Below, one piece after another: positions 13,305 through 26,084 of a stretch of 60,000 nt of DNA (positions within the stretch are counted from its first letter, which is position 1; every line of letters starts with the position of its first letter). Where the stretch lies: contig OU612069.1 in NCBI GenBank assembly GCA_914767715.1, positions 7,256,001-7,316,000 on the forward strand. The letters run 5' to 3'. This stretch comes from Membranipora membranacea (taxonomy: Eukaryota; Bryozoa; Gymnolaemata; Cheilostomatida; Membraniporidae). The position numbers were made by a program, and so were the translations under genes. The notes below the pieces were generated by a model that saw nothing but the letters and a program-made list of their open reading frames with translations, was not told where the DNA came from and did no database searches.

Positions 13305-14560
13305 TATTTATCATGCACACAATTCAAAATTGGTCATCTATTAAGTTTCATTGATCGACTTTGAATTGAAGATCTCATGTAAAGAGAAAAGACATAACTG
13401 GACATTTTAAAATTTTTATTACCTTCTCTTTTTGTCATTTTTATACATCTAGTATTCAAATATCTCAACAGTATCACAACTTGCTCTCCTTATACAGGAT
13501 AGCTAGACAGGCTGCTGTAGGTTGTTCTCGAATGAGTATGTCAAGAGAAAATAGGTGTTTGATCAGAATGGTTTCTAAAAGACTGTTTCGATATATTGTG
13601 ACTTAATTCGATAGGCGTCGCATTGGTAAGATCTTGGCTTAGATCAACGATGGCAAAAGGAAGTGAGCATCACCAAATGTGGGCTAGATATTGAGGGATG
13701 TTTACACTGATCAGTCAAGCTAGAAAACGAACCAGTCATTGCATGCATGCTCATCTAGGTCTATTTAGGTCTGCTCAAATAAGGGTCAGTAATACAGGTG
13801 GTGTTTTAAAGTATTTAGTCATTACAGTCATCATACAAGAGCGATCTTGCTATTTAGAGCACTTGACTGCTCCAAATTTGTGTAAATTTTACACGAGCTC
13901 TAACATCTCTTCTTGTGGATGAAGACTTTTAACTGGCACATTCAATCTCTTAATTTAAGCTGTTCTCAGCATAATGGCACCATGCTAGCAACAATGTAAT
14001 TTCACGAGGGCCAGTCGGTAAAGGCTTCGGATCAAGCTGAACAAGTCGGGCATTCCGTTTTGACTATCCACCCATGCCTATTCAGCAAATTTGGTCTGTC
14101 CAATGAAACAAGTTGCCCTTCCGTCTATACCGGTCCAGTACAGGTTGTCCCCCCAACTGTGTCCGCATGGACACAGGCTGACAGTCGGGTATCCTGTCAG
14201 CCACTTAACTGGTGGTGAGTGCCTAAAATTAAAAATCGACACTGACTAAAGGTATCAACACAGCTTTATTTTTCATTGAATCATTGAACTGCCAGATGTG
14301 CCGCTAAACTTTCTTAATTTTATGAAGTAATGCAGTTTCTCTCTCAAAAATATTTACAAAAACAAAAGGAGAAAAGAATTACTGTCACAGGACAAAAAGA
14401 CAAAACAATTACTGTTGTTACCACCTTATCGATTTTGTTGTTTGTCAGACATGTTTGCAGACAGGCTCATGAATTCCATAGTAAATTCATTTATTTGGCA
14501 GCACTGATCAAGTTCACACCAATTGTGCTGTAAAAATGGATTTTAGTCTTGTAATGCAGG
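13305..14560 (+). repeat. Composite repeat unit, partial copy
   Basis: Starts with the same atttatcatgcacacaattc landmark as at 1660 and keeps the order of blocks (ctatttaggtctgctc near 13768, gtccagtacaggttgtcccc near 14130, cagacatgtttgcagacagg near 14446). Its 13600-14400 part appears in inverted orientation at 28240-29050, and its 13680-13940 part in direct orientation at 22400-22810. Confidence 0.7.
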
Positions 14561-16760
14561 CTTAAATGGGCAAAGACACATCTTCTAACCGAAAGCCCTA
14601 CTAAACATATCACAATAATATGTTTTTCTATATCAAAATAAATTTGTTGACTTCCATCCCACATCTCCCACTTGAAGATTCCGTATTATTTTTACAAAAA
14701 AGAAGTAATTAAATCCATAGTTAGGCAACTATAATAATAACAATTACTTTATGGAAAAATATTCCAAGATTGAAAGTCTCAATAGGCCTACTTGATTGTT
14801 CGCCAAATGACTTCATTAGACCATGCCCTACTGGTAAAAATTAAGAGTATACCTACACTTATTTGCAGAATATCTATATGTGCGAGTGATAACAAAATAT
14901 CTAGCAGCATGATTTTTTGTCCCTCAACTAAATGATCAATAATTATCACGGATAAGTTTAGAAGTAAATATTACTAATTTGTGTATGGTGACACTCTGAA
15001 GCTGTGACCAATTTCATGAGCAAGATATAGGCTGTATATTTTAGGGTAAATACTAGATTATTGCACCTTAATTTAAATATGATATAATATAATATAATAT
15101 AATATTAATTTTTGTAACATAATCAATTGCACCCATAGACTTAATTATAAACCCAGACAGGACACTACATATAGCTGAAGTGAGGCACTCAATTGTGGGC
15201 AACGCAACGTTATTGGAATGTGTAGTAAGCAATGATTTAATCATTGGTTCACTGTCAACAATTCAGGTTTTTATGTTCCTAACTCAATCAATTTTGATCG
15301 GATTTCGAGTTTCGAAATCACTTTACAATCAGCAGCATCTTGTTATCAACTTGAAGTTATTTCTGCTTCTCAGTGACTCATATGGTTTCCTCTTTATCTC
15401 CTCCTACATTTTTTTAATTTGATGCAGAAACCATCACAAAATGATTGAAAGTTATTGTCCAGGCTTGGTGGTTTGATTACTATTTATTCCACGAAATGAA
15501 TGCGAAAAATCATGAATTTCATAAAACATAACGGAATGTTAGCAAAAAATTATCTTTAATTGACCAGATGACTCAATTAAAATTCACTTCTACAAATTCT
15601 AGAAGCGTCAAATTTTTTGTGTGACCTCGTTGTGATGTTGCCCATAGATGAATCATTAATGGTCACTCTATCGTATTTTCCCTTCATTTAATGCAGCATT
15701 TCTTAAAATTTATTCTCAGTTTTCTCATATAAACTTTGGATGCAAGCTGACATGTTACATTTATCCTATATTGAAAAGAATCATGAACAGCATATAAAGG
15801 ATTCTTTTGTTTTCCAAAAGTTTAAACAATGAAAAGCATTGAATCGTGTAGAGGCCTCACACTCAGCACAATACAATGATACAATATTAATATCACAATG
15901 AAGATTTGATGTGAACCTGTAGTCTTGTCTTCTAACATGGCATCACTTAAAATAATATCAGATTATGAGTGTTGAATGCAGACTTAGATTATTGTTCCTA
16001 ATATGAAAATGGAACCCAAATTTAATTTTGAAAGCAGAATACAAAAAGTACCTAGGTATGATAGAAGAACCAGTAATCTTAGAAACCTCCACATGACCGG
16101 GAAATATTGGGATTCTAAATCAGGGACCGGCAGATTTATCTATTATTTTACCTAAGTCATTTCAGTACACATGAAGGGGGTTAATGTGATCACAGTACAC
16201 TCTTAATTTTTTGATACCTATAAGATAACTTGTTAAGTCTTATGAGAATCCCTCTTCTAACTTCAGGCTACCAAGTTTCAGTAGCTTCTTCAGATCATAA
16301 ATTTACAGCAAATTTACACATCAAGCAACACTATAAGCACTGATAATAGAATCTAGATCTCGCAATTCCTGTCACAGAGTAGCAAATTTGAGCAGCATCC
16401 AAGCATTGTATCTCAACCATCTTACATCGCACAAGGGCACACACAGCAATTCCACTGCGTTCTGTTGTAATATTTCAAAACTTCTAGACTCTGGTGTCTT
16501 GTCAGATCAGGGAAAGACATTTTTTCTCAGCTGTTAACACTTAAATAAATTTTTTTAATATGTTTTGTATACTGTGTATTGCCAATTTTAAAATAGGCCC
16601 AATGTGATAGATTAACCATAACCATAAACCCTGCTTGGTGATTTCACCTGGGTTTGTTATTGTTATTGAGACATCATCTTGTGAAAAAAACTCTGAGTTT
16701 GTTCACCTAAACAATAGTATAGGTGTCTCCTGTCTCCTTAGAATAATTTCATTTACATTA
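14480..16760 (+). repeat. Segmental duplication, copy 2 (about 2.2 kb)
   Basis: Partner of 5880-8140, in the same orientation, with differences that include a pentanucleotide run at 15082-15107 and a short insertion near 16520-16560. Non-coding as far as I can see. Confidence 0.8.
15082..15107. repeat. ATAAT pentanucleotide microsatellite
   Basis: About five units of ataat within copy 2 of the 2.2-kb duplication. It is not present at the matching place of copy 1 (about 6570-6590), so it expanded after duplication. Confidence 0.8.
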
Positions 16761-19749
16761 CACAGTGTAGTTAAGGTCAGATCTGTGCCTTTTTTTGCGA
16801 CATATAGACTTCAATGGAGATTGACCCACCTGCGATAACTTGAGCAGTTGTTGTCCGATTTGGACATTTGAGCTATCATTCGAAGGGTTTTTCAATGGGT
16901 CATTGTACATTTTGTCTTTCATGAGGGTTGACCCAAAATTTTTATCACTTTTCGGGGAAAAAGGGTATTTTTAGGGTCAAAAAACATGCCTTTAACCCAC
17001 CTGATTTGATTTCTTTCCTGTTGAACTAATCACTATGGATGTTTCTCAGATGGTAGAAAACATATTTATCTTCTGTACATTTTTAATCTCATGCCATTTG
17101 ATATAATATTAAAGGGGTGAGAGGCTTTCATAGGTGAGTAACATCCATTTTTCATGATAAATTTTCTAGCCATTATTTGGGCAATGATAATTTATATTGT
17201 AGCACGCCTGCCTATCGAATGCGTTATATGCTGTAATTGAAGCGGTGTGTTAATTCATGGTCCATTGAGCACTTTTTGATCATCCTTGATCACACTTACA
17301 GAGCATGCTAGATGCAGCTAGTAACTGCCTATTTTGCAAGACTGTCCAGTGGAGATAATCATTCTACAGTATTTAGGCCGGCTGCTCAGGGAAGAATTTA
17401 AATTGCTCCAGCAATCACTGATACTGGATAGGGAAGTTGCTATAAATTGAGAACAATTGTACTCTGACTTGCTGACATAGATTGAATCGGATTTTACGAA
17501 CTAGGAAGTATGTATGTTTTGTATGGGATTGCTCTTCTTACTAAATACAGTACACCACCGGGCAATCATATCGAGTCTCATGATGATATCAGATCAGCGG
17601 AGGATGTACCAATTGCAGGGTAAGTACAATGACAAACTGAATCAAATGTTAGGACAGTCGAATCTCAAGCCTACTATTAAATTGTATTTTAATATAGAAG
17701 TTTCCTCAATTAAACATTATTGATAGTCATCATTTTTTACGTGAGCATCGACACCATATAATATGATGTATCCAACTGAGAAGTGAAGGTGTTGCTGCCA
17801 GATCGCAATTTTGCATGTATGTAGAGAACAAACATAAACAGGTTCAGATCCTTGGAACGGAGCCTGCCTTTTTCACAGTGACAGTGCCACTCATAAGCTC
17901 TAAATACAAAGTTGCTAAAAGGATGCTTATCTATTTTATGAGCCTTAACAAATCAATTTGTTTTTTTTTTACCGGTATGAACTTGTAGCGGTAGTGTCCA
18001 TCTTGTTGTTGTATGGGCATTGACATCTCCCAGGCATCCATGCTATGATGAACATATCGTTGCTCTCTTCATGGTTAGTTACATTTTCGCGCTTTTTTTT
18101 CCATTTTTAAATGTTATGATGATGGGTATTTCATATATCTTTAGGCTGAGGACATGAGGCTCAGATGAACTTCTGGCGCAGCTGCAATCACTAAAGATTT
18201 CCGATACACTCGGCCTTGCATATAAGGGTATGTAATCAAACTACAAAGCAGAAAACTTCTGTAGAGGTATTTTCTCCTGCAACTTATCTTTTCACATTTG
18301 AAATTGGTCTCCATCATAGGAATATTTTGATTTAACTTGTAACACAGTTCTCTGAATTTTATAGAGAGACCAGGCTAATGAAAACATTGTAATGCTGGTA
18401 ATTTTAGAAAAAGTGGCATTGGCTGAATACTGTTTACCACTCCTTTCCAATTTAACTATTGTGATCACCTACATCTGTGGGATGCAGATTTACAGATTTC
18501 AACTTGATCCCTGCTGTATGTTGATGTTGTTTACTCTAGTGGAGAAATTGGCTTTGCGTCTGAATATTTCAGAAACCTTTTATGCGAATTCGTTTTTGTT
18601 TCTATCAGCAATTGAGAAACTTTTTTTACATTTCATGAAGCCCTGACACCATTCGTAAATAAGTATTGGTTATCGTCTGCGGGAGGAAAATTCATCAGGC
18701 ATTTGTTTTTTGTTATCAATCTCATCTACGATCCGGTGCTTGCTAATTGGATCTAACATGACTTAGATAAACCTCTGTAAAATCCCGACTATAGCACCCT
18801 TATCAGTAATTTGTGGACAGAGGAATTCAAAAAAACTTTAATCCAGTTTCCGTTGTACCATGAATAAAAGCCACGGAGCTATATCTGTCTCAGAGAAGAG
18901 AAAATCACAATTATTTTTGAATGATATACATAAATAAAAGAGCCCTCAGGTCTATTTCTGTTAATTAGGGGAGAGTTTGTTGGCATCCTTTGATCGTTTT
19001 CCATTAACAGTTTGGCTATAACAGTTCAACAGGAATCATGCTGAGATAATATAGTAAATATTTGACTTTCTTTTCATGGTGGTTGCGTAATTTAATAATA
19101 CCTCTCTGTCAAATAGACACATCTATTTTTTTTTGCTGCTACTAAGATTATAAGACGTTAGGGCTGGGTATTATTTAACTTTGGGTGCTTCACTTACTAT
19201 TGTTAAGATTTATAAATAACTTGACAGACCACTGGGGAGATTTCTATCATGTTGAAAGCGAGAGGACACGCACACGAAAACTGTGTGTAGTCCAATGGTC
19301 AATGCCTGTGAGAATTTTTTCTGCATGTCTTTTGAATGAACTGGTGAGGTAATTCCTTGTATGATGTTGTTTGTTATAGATTGAGATTTCAGTGGACAGC
19401 TTATATGACTGGACCTATTGCGTTTTGAAAAAACAGTACTGTGCAAGAGCCGAGATCGATTAGTCTATCGCCTAAAAAGCCTTTACAGTGCTTCCCGATG
19501 AATGACTTCATCTCAAGATGCTGCTCGAACGACTCCCTATGCCTGGCTCTGTTTTTTTGCAAGTGGCCGTACTTTTGTTGCATAAAAGACACTTCTTCAA
19601 GGGATAAGGCTGTGTTTTCTTTGCTCGATGTTAGCTGTCTTACAAAACTTGTTCAATGAAAATATGAAAATGGTTTTGCAACTTATTATATTACCATGAC
19701 TTCCTTATTAGCAGGTACTGCCAGTTATTGAGCTAAACTTTCTCTTGAA

Positions 19750-19775
19750 GTATATATATATATGTATATATATAG
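19750..19775. repeat. TA-rich microsatellite
   Basis: A run of alternating TA with one G interruption (tatatatatatatg then tatatatata). Confidence 0.8.
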
Positions 19776-19939
19776 TTTTTTATCCATGCTCACCATTCTA
19801 TTTTCTCCATATTCAGCAAATAAATCTTAGTATTATAGAGTCAGATAACAATATCCTCGAGTTTTGATTCAGATTTAGTTTTGTCATGTTAACTCTAGAA
19901 CAAGATTAATCCAATTGTCTGCATTCCTGTTGCTCCCTT

Positions 19940-19977
19940 CCACTGGTAACGCCGCAGGCCTGCGGCGTGACCAGTGG
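19940..19977. repeat. 38-bp GC-rich near-perfect palindrome
   Basis: The two halves CCACTGGTAACGCCGCAGG and CCTGCGGCGTGACCAGTGG are reverse complements except for one base, with no spacer. It stands out sharply from the AT-rich surroundings. Confidence 0.85.
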
Positions 19978-20659
19978 ATTGGGATCGACTTGCAATGCAG
20001 GCAAATGGACCAAGCTTGGTCTATGTCAACCCTGATGATAGGAGTTGGTGATATGAGGGATTATCATTTGTCATGTAGTTTAGATTTACCACGAGGTTTG
20101 GCATGTTAGTCTGACTAGACAAGGGGAAAGGGGGTCAGTATGTTTGATACCGTATACCTATGACTGGCCTGCCACTAATTGTTTGCTGCTAGGCTGTGCG
20201 TTTTCTTTAGCCACAACCTTGGCTGGAATCAAGGCAACACTGTCACCGGGTAGGAAGACTGTTTGATTCTGTTTTGTCCGATTGAAGATTGGTATCTTGT
20301 TTAATGGTCACTGCTTGGTCTTAGCAATGACTATGACATGACACTCCCGCTGTTCCCTGTCCACAGCAATTCAAGCGTGAAAACGAGTGTTTGTCATTTT
20401 AGGATGCTGTGCTCGCTTGCTCTGTTTATATAAGATTACGATGTAGAAATGATTTCTTTCTGCAGACATAGCCTTACTTATTTCAGATTTGCCTGAGAAT
20501 GGTTCATGCAATTCTCTTGATTTTTTTTACATGTGTTACCAGAACATATGGGCCACAGTCTAGGCATTTATTCATGTAGTCAGTCAATGGATTTTGCAGA
20601 TATATTTGATTTAGTGGCTAACATTCCTTTGTGAGATGAGTAAGACAATGTACACACAA

Positions 20660-21960
20660 TACTAGATAGCCCGTTGATTGTCGGACATGCTGGCAGGCAG
20701 ACGCATTACTTATGTAGCCGAAAATAATTGCATTTAATATGTTACCGTTTGCTTAAATAAGCGATGAAAATCACGATAATTAAAAATAATAATAAATATG
20801 GATATAGTTTTGGGCAGCGCATATCAAGTTTAAACCACTATCTGTATCACAAGTCTACCCCCACGTATTGCCAAATTAGGAATTCTGTCCTTACAAATTC
20901 ATATCTTATCATGCTGTTAAAAAGGGTACTTATTTTTGTCATGCAGGCTTAAATAAGCGAACGACACAGTTTCTAACCGATAGTTGTGCAGTACTTTAAT
21001 AACCATAATTTTATCACAATAATATATATTTTCATATTAATTCAAGAAAATATTTGTGATGACTTTCACTCCACATCTCCGACTTGAAAATCCTGTATTT
21101 GTAAAAACAACTAAGTGAATCAATAACTTGGTAATTATAATAACAACAATAATTTTGGCAAGAAATATTATTGGATTGAAAATCTCAATTCGCCTACATA
21201 GCAATACACCCCAGGTATGAATCAGGCCAGCAGTGATCACATCAATAGAGTTTTTGGATGATATTCACAGCCTTGGACTGTTGTAAATTAGTGCAAGAAA
21301 GGTTGGTGCTGCTCTGTTTGGCAACGTAGACCAGCCTGATGAATATTGCTTGATCTGCCAAATCAGTTTAGGAACATCAATAACATGATTATTGTGCAAA
21401 TGACTCCATTACATCATCACTTTCTGGTAAAGATTAAGATAATCTGAGATTTCCATTACCATAAAGTTATATTAAGTTCAAAATTACGATGCCTAGGGTG
21501 TATTATCCTGTAGCAATTACTCAAATGTAGCCGATTGCTACCATGTACGAATACCTTTTTTACTGAAATAGAGTTATTTGACATCCTGTTCAACGAGGAA
21601 GGAGTAAAATTCTAAGTGCCAAGCATGTACTGCATAAAAAATTTGGTTGAGATCAAACAACAAAGACCTGACATGTTAGATGACAAACATAACCTTTTCA
21701 TTTCATTTCACTTCGTAATGACTGGGTACCACACACATATTATTAATTAATTGCATTGTATCGTAATAGGCCTACATACATTGACAGAGTTATTAAGTTT
21801 TGTTTGGTGTTACTTATAATGCATCTGAGTTGTAAGAGATTGGGACACAGACTAATTGAGCACCTATTCTGTAATAGATATATTGCTTTTCAATGTTTCA
21901 TTAAATCTCAGTTGCCATGGTGTTCCCCTGACAACAGGGATAAATTTGACTAACTGTCTT
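20660..21960 (+). repeat. Composite repeat unit, right-hand part
   Basis: Starts at the gattgtcggacatgctggca landmark and runs through the tctaaccgata block (near 20973) to the cctacatacattgacagagt block (near 21770). It matches 2780-4860 with a large internal deletion, and 37430-38190. No gene is seen. Confidence 0.65.
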
Positions 21961-22044
21961 TTGAATAAAACTTAAAATTGGGAATCCTGATTTTATTTTA
22001 ATAATTAATAACTTCCTTTTGCGAATATGTATTTTTTTGGAAAC

Positions 22045-22810
22045 TCTACAATATTTATCATGCACACATTTCAATTGATCATCTACAGTAAGTTCGATTA
22101 TTAGATTCTAAATTGGAGCTCTCATGTAAAGAGAAAAGACAAGACTGGCTGTTTTCCAAGTACGATTGCTTCCTCTTTATGTCATTTTTATGCAGTTTCA
22201 CACCTCGCTCTCCTTAAACAGGAATGCTAGAAAGGCTGCAGTAGTTTGTTCTCGAATGAGTATGTCAAGAGAAAACAGTTGTTTGAGCAGACTGGTTTCT
22301 ACAAGGCTGTTCCAATATATTGTGACTTAATTCGATGGGCGTCGCATTGGCAAGATCCATGGCTTAGATAAATGATGACAACAGGAAGTGAGCATCACCA
22401 AATGTGGTCTAGAGATTGAGGGATGTTCACACTGATCAGTCTTATGACATAATAATGGGAGTGCCTGCTGGTATTGTCACTTATTCCCCTCTTTGTCTAA
22501 ACAAGTGTAACACAAGACGTACGTCTAAGTGCCGTGTAGTAAATGGGAAAATGCTTGCTTGCTATGATAGGTTTTTTTAAATTCAAGCTAGAACATGAAC
22601 TAGGCATTGCATGCATGCTCATCTAGGTCTATTCTGGTCTGCTCAAATAAGGGTCAGTAATGCAGGTGGTGTTTTAAAGTATTCAGTCATTACAGTCATC
22701 ATACAAGAGCAATCTTGCTATTTAGAGCACTGGACTGCTCCAAATTTGTGTAAATTTTACACGGGCCCTAACATCTCTTCTTGTGGATGAAGACTTTTAA
22801 CTGGCACATG
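22045..22810 (+). repeat. Composite repeat unit, left-hand part
   Basis: Matches 13305-13940 (tttatcatgcacaca, tgagtatgtcaagagaaaa, ctgctcaaataagggtcagt). The part from 22400 on is the closest relative of the inverted copy at 28660-29050. No gene is seen. Confidence 0.65.
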
Positions 22811-23190
22811 GGACTGGAACAGGGACTGGCAGATTTAGTCATTTCAGTACACATGAAGGGGGTAAATGTGATCACAGTACGCTCTTAATTATTTTAATAC
22901 CTATAAGATAACTTGTCAAGTCTTATGAGCTTGCCTCTCCTAACTTCAGGCCACCAGGTTTCAGTATCTTACCCATATCATACCTTACAGCAAATTTACA
23001 CATCATCATTATTAGCACTGATAATAGAAACCACAGATCTCGCAAATCCCTGTCACAGAGTAGCAAATTCAAGCTCCATCCAAGCATTGTATCTCAACCA
23101 TCTTAAATCGCACAGGGGCACACACAGCAATTCCACTGCGTTAAGTTGTAATATTTCAAAACTTGTAGACTCTAGTATTTTGTCAGCAAA
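22810..23190 (+). repeat. Partial third copy of the 2.2-kb segmental duplication
   Basis: Matches 16110-16505 and 7510-7895 (cagatttagtcatttcagta, gcacacacagcaattccact, ttttgtcag). An open frame across 22913-23257 is not conserved in the other two copies. Confidence 0.7.
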
Positions 23191-23800
23191 CAGCATTAGG
23201 CACACAAAAATGAAGCTAACGGCCAGCCACAGCAGACAATATTTTTTTTTATTTTGATGATTCAGAGTGTTGTTGATATGTGGAAAAAGATATGCAATAC
23301 CGATTTCCAGAGTTGTGGCAACTGATTGACATTTTTAATTTAATTATTTTATGCCATAGGTTTATCAGTATTATTGGCATTTGGGACAACCAACCTTCTA
23401 ACTTTGTAATATATAATCTGGAAACCTGTGACAAGTAATATGAATAAACAGGGATAAAACCTTAATTAAAACAATGCTCACATAATCACTTATATATATA
23501 CTCCATATTCATTCTGGTAGTATTAATAAGTCAAGGGAATACGGTCCATAACCCGGGTACCAAGGATTTATTTTAAAAGAATAGATAATGAAAGTGTGTT
23601 TGAACTACTAGGAACACCAAAACATAAAAATACAGAGATTACAGCTAAAATTTTTAGAAGAAGAATAAAAATACAAGTATTATGAAGTAGAAAAGTTTAA
23701 TAATTCTGCACAAAAAGGTGGCTTATGACGTCTAACTTGAATAATTTGAGATCAGGGCACAGCTTTATGGTCAGAGGCAAGTCATTAAATAACTTGGCAC
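23190..23800 (+). repeat. About 550-bp direct repeat, copy 1 (partner 29270-29830)
   Basis: Both copies share gcaaacagcattaggcac, ttgatgattcagagtgttgt, gcatttgggacaaccaacct and gtcaagggaata at the same spacing. In copy 2 the minus strand can be read as a hydrophobic stretch (LWLAGGFIFGCLMLFAVFI). The frame is not kept in copy 1, so I do not call a gene. Confidence 0.7.
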
Positions 23801-23924
23801 CAATTTTCACTAGTGAGACCAATTCAATTCAGTTTGAAAACTGTTAAAATGTATAAATAATGGTACCGCTTGATGATCAAATTGATATGCTTTTGCCTTG
23901 TCTAGTTTTAAGTTAATTTGGATC

Positions 23925-26080
23925 AAATATCTCAACAGTTTCACAACTTCCCCTCCTTATACAGGATTGCTAGACAGGCTGCAGTATTTTGTTCTCGAAT
24001 AAGTATGTCGTGAGAAAATAAGTGTTTGACCAAATCAAAGACTGGTTTCCAAAAGAATGCTTCAATAAATTATGACTTGGTTCGATTGACGTTGCATTGC
24101 CAATATATGAAACTTAAATCAATGGTTGCAAAAATAAGTGAGTTTCACAAAATGTGGGCTAGAGATGGAGCAATGTTTAAACTGATCAGTTTGCTGTTTT
24201 GTCACTCATTCCCCTATTATTGTCTTGATAGGCGTACAAGAAGTAAATATAAGTGCCATATTAGTTAATATAAGGATGAATTGAGCGGTTTTTTAGTTTT
24301 AACTTTGTGGCATGGACCAGCCATTGCATGCATGTTCATCTAGGTCTATTTAGGTCTGTTCCAATAAGGTTCAATAATACAGGTGGTATACTGTGCTATT
24401 TTTTGTTGCCCCTCTGTTTCTATAAAATATGTAGCCAATTCATGGTATACCCAACACATAGCTCTTTCCCGGGTGGCTTGTTAAATTGATCAGTCCATAA
24501 ACACTTTGCCGCCAATGTAATTTCATTTAGAGCAAGTGGGAGGAGGTCATTGAGCTGAAAAAAAATTGGCCATTCAATTTGGTATATCTGTCCAGCTAAA
24601 ACTGTCTGTGCATCAAAACAAATTTTTTTATCTGCTTATGCCTTTTCAGTACAGGTTGTCCCGTCAAATGTCAAGAACTGCCTCAGTTCAATGATATAAA
24701 TTACTAACTTTTAAGAATATATTAAATGGGCACAACTTCTAAAATTACTAAGATTATGAACATATCTAAATCTAAATCATTTAAAATGGTGTCTATTGTG
24801 ATGATCAGGGTTGCTCAAGTTAGGGCTTCCTAATCAGGAGGGATTTTTAGCTTTCAGATGTGATCCTGTCATCATTGACTATCCTGTGCAGCGTAGCGCA
24901 GTGGAACACCAAATAAACTCTTGGGTTAAAGAGATAAAGCTTTTTTGGTTTGACAGAGGCGCTGTAAGCTCCCCCCCCTCCCCTATAACTGGGCCTTACA
25001 AATTAATTAATTTACTGGTCTTGGAGGCGTGTTTTAGGTAAAACTTGATTAGAAAATTATCGAACGAATAAAACAAACAACAATTATTTGGGCGGGCATA
25101 ACATGTCACAACAAAAGCGATAACTAAAAAAAAAGAATAACTTATCATTTTACATTACAGTTGGCGGCCAAGATGAGGTCATGCCTGAAAAAATCAGGTC
25201 AAGTTAAATTTTTAATGAATTTCTAGGGATAGCAGGTTTAGTGACACTTGGTATCAGTTGGCCCTGTTGCATGTGATGAACTCACAATTTAGTAGTCAGT
25301 TAGCCGTTGGCTTACTTTCACTGCAAAGTGATCTTGTAGACTTTCGCATGAACAAACTTCATGTGATTTTCTTGGCAACCAGTGATTCAATGTTAATTCT
25401 GTCTTCATTCTCTTAATATTTCACGAAGCCCAATAAAACATTTATTAATAAGGATTAATCGAAAAAGTGCCGTTGAGTTAGAAAATGGGCACACTTTTGT
25501 ATAAAAGGGGGATAAATTTCTCAGGAAGTTTTTCGTCAAGATCTATCTCATCATACAATCAACCTTAAATTCACAATATAGCGCTCTATTCAGCTGCATG
25601 TATATCAATGATTAATTGGTCTAAGAAAGACCGCTGCATTTAGTGATGAAACAACTATCAAGCTCTAGCTGTCTCTGTACAAGGAAAAGTCACAGATTAG
25701 TAGGATCAATAATTTTTGAGAGCCTACGCTTATTTTCAGTATTCATTCGGCTGATACAGTAAGCATCTGTATACACAGTCATATTTTCTTTTATTATTCA
25801 GAGTGAAACTCTCAGTGTCAAGCATGTACTGCATAAAAACTTTGGTTGAGATCAAACAACAAAGAGCTGACATGTTAGATGACAAACATAACTTGTTCGC
25901 TTCACTGCACACGTAATGACTGGGTACCACATATATAATAAATGAACTGTATCGTAGCCTACTTACCTTGACAGAGTTATTTAGTTTTGTTTGGTGTTAC
26001 TTATAATGCATTGCTGGTCACTGGACAGAAACATCTGAGTTGTAAGAGGTTGGGACACAGACTAATTGAGCACCTATGCT
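23925..26080 (+). repeat. Composite repeat unit, copy
   Basis: Contains the blocks seen at 1800-4860 in the same order (aggattgctagacaggctgc near 23963, ctatttaggtctgttc near 24346, agggcttcctaatcagg near 24821, ccttgacagagttattta near 25967), but lacks the middle part. No gene is seen. Confidence 0.65.
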
Positions 26081-26084
26081 TCAC

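Larger units (their letters stand above)
12215..13800 (+). repeat. 1.6-kb direct repeat carrying an LRR exon, copy 1
   Basis: Colinear with 30030-31640. The match begins about 150 bases upstream of the LRR exon (gatagttacaacttacat), spans the exon, its splice sites and an old LINE fragment in the downstream intron, and runs into the composite repeat that starts near 13305. A third, eroded copy of the intron part lies at 36231-36560. The exon was therefore duplicated with its introns, that is at DNA level. Confidence 0.8.
16760..20640. other. Largely single-copy stretch, no firm gene
   Basis: Unlike its surroundings, this segment shows no match to the repeat mosaic. One candidate exon lies at 17551-17619: acceptor aaatacag, donor GG|GTAAGT, 69 nt, phase 2-2, with HIESHDDIRSAEDVPIAG in frame. 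A second open stretch ends at a GTATGT donor near 18231 (DELLAQLQSLKISDTLGLAY in frame). The two do not join in phase. Open frames overlap on both strands at 19210-19660 without a recognised domain. A minus-strand stretch near 20200-20340 reads protein-like (FLPGDSVALIPAKVVAKENA) but is interrupted. I assign no gene. Confidence 0.4.

Noticed and set aside
19210-19660. Open frames on both strands, possible transposase fragment
   Set aside because: A Lys/Arg-rich minus-strand frame looks mildly protein-like, but I recognise no motif and both strands are open.
22913-23257. 114-codon plus-strand gene
   Set aside because: Lies in a repeat whose other two copies (7627 and 16250 regions) have no such open frame, and shows no domain.
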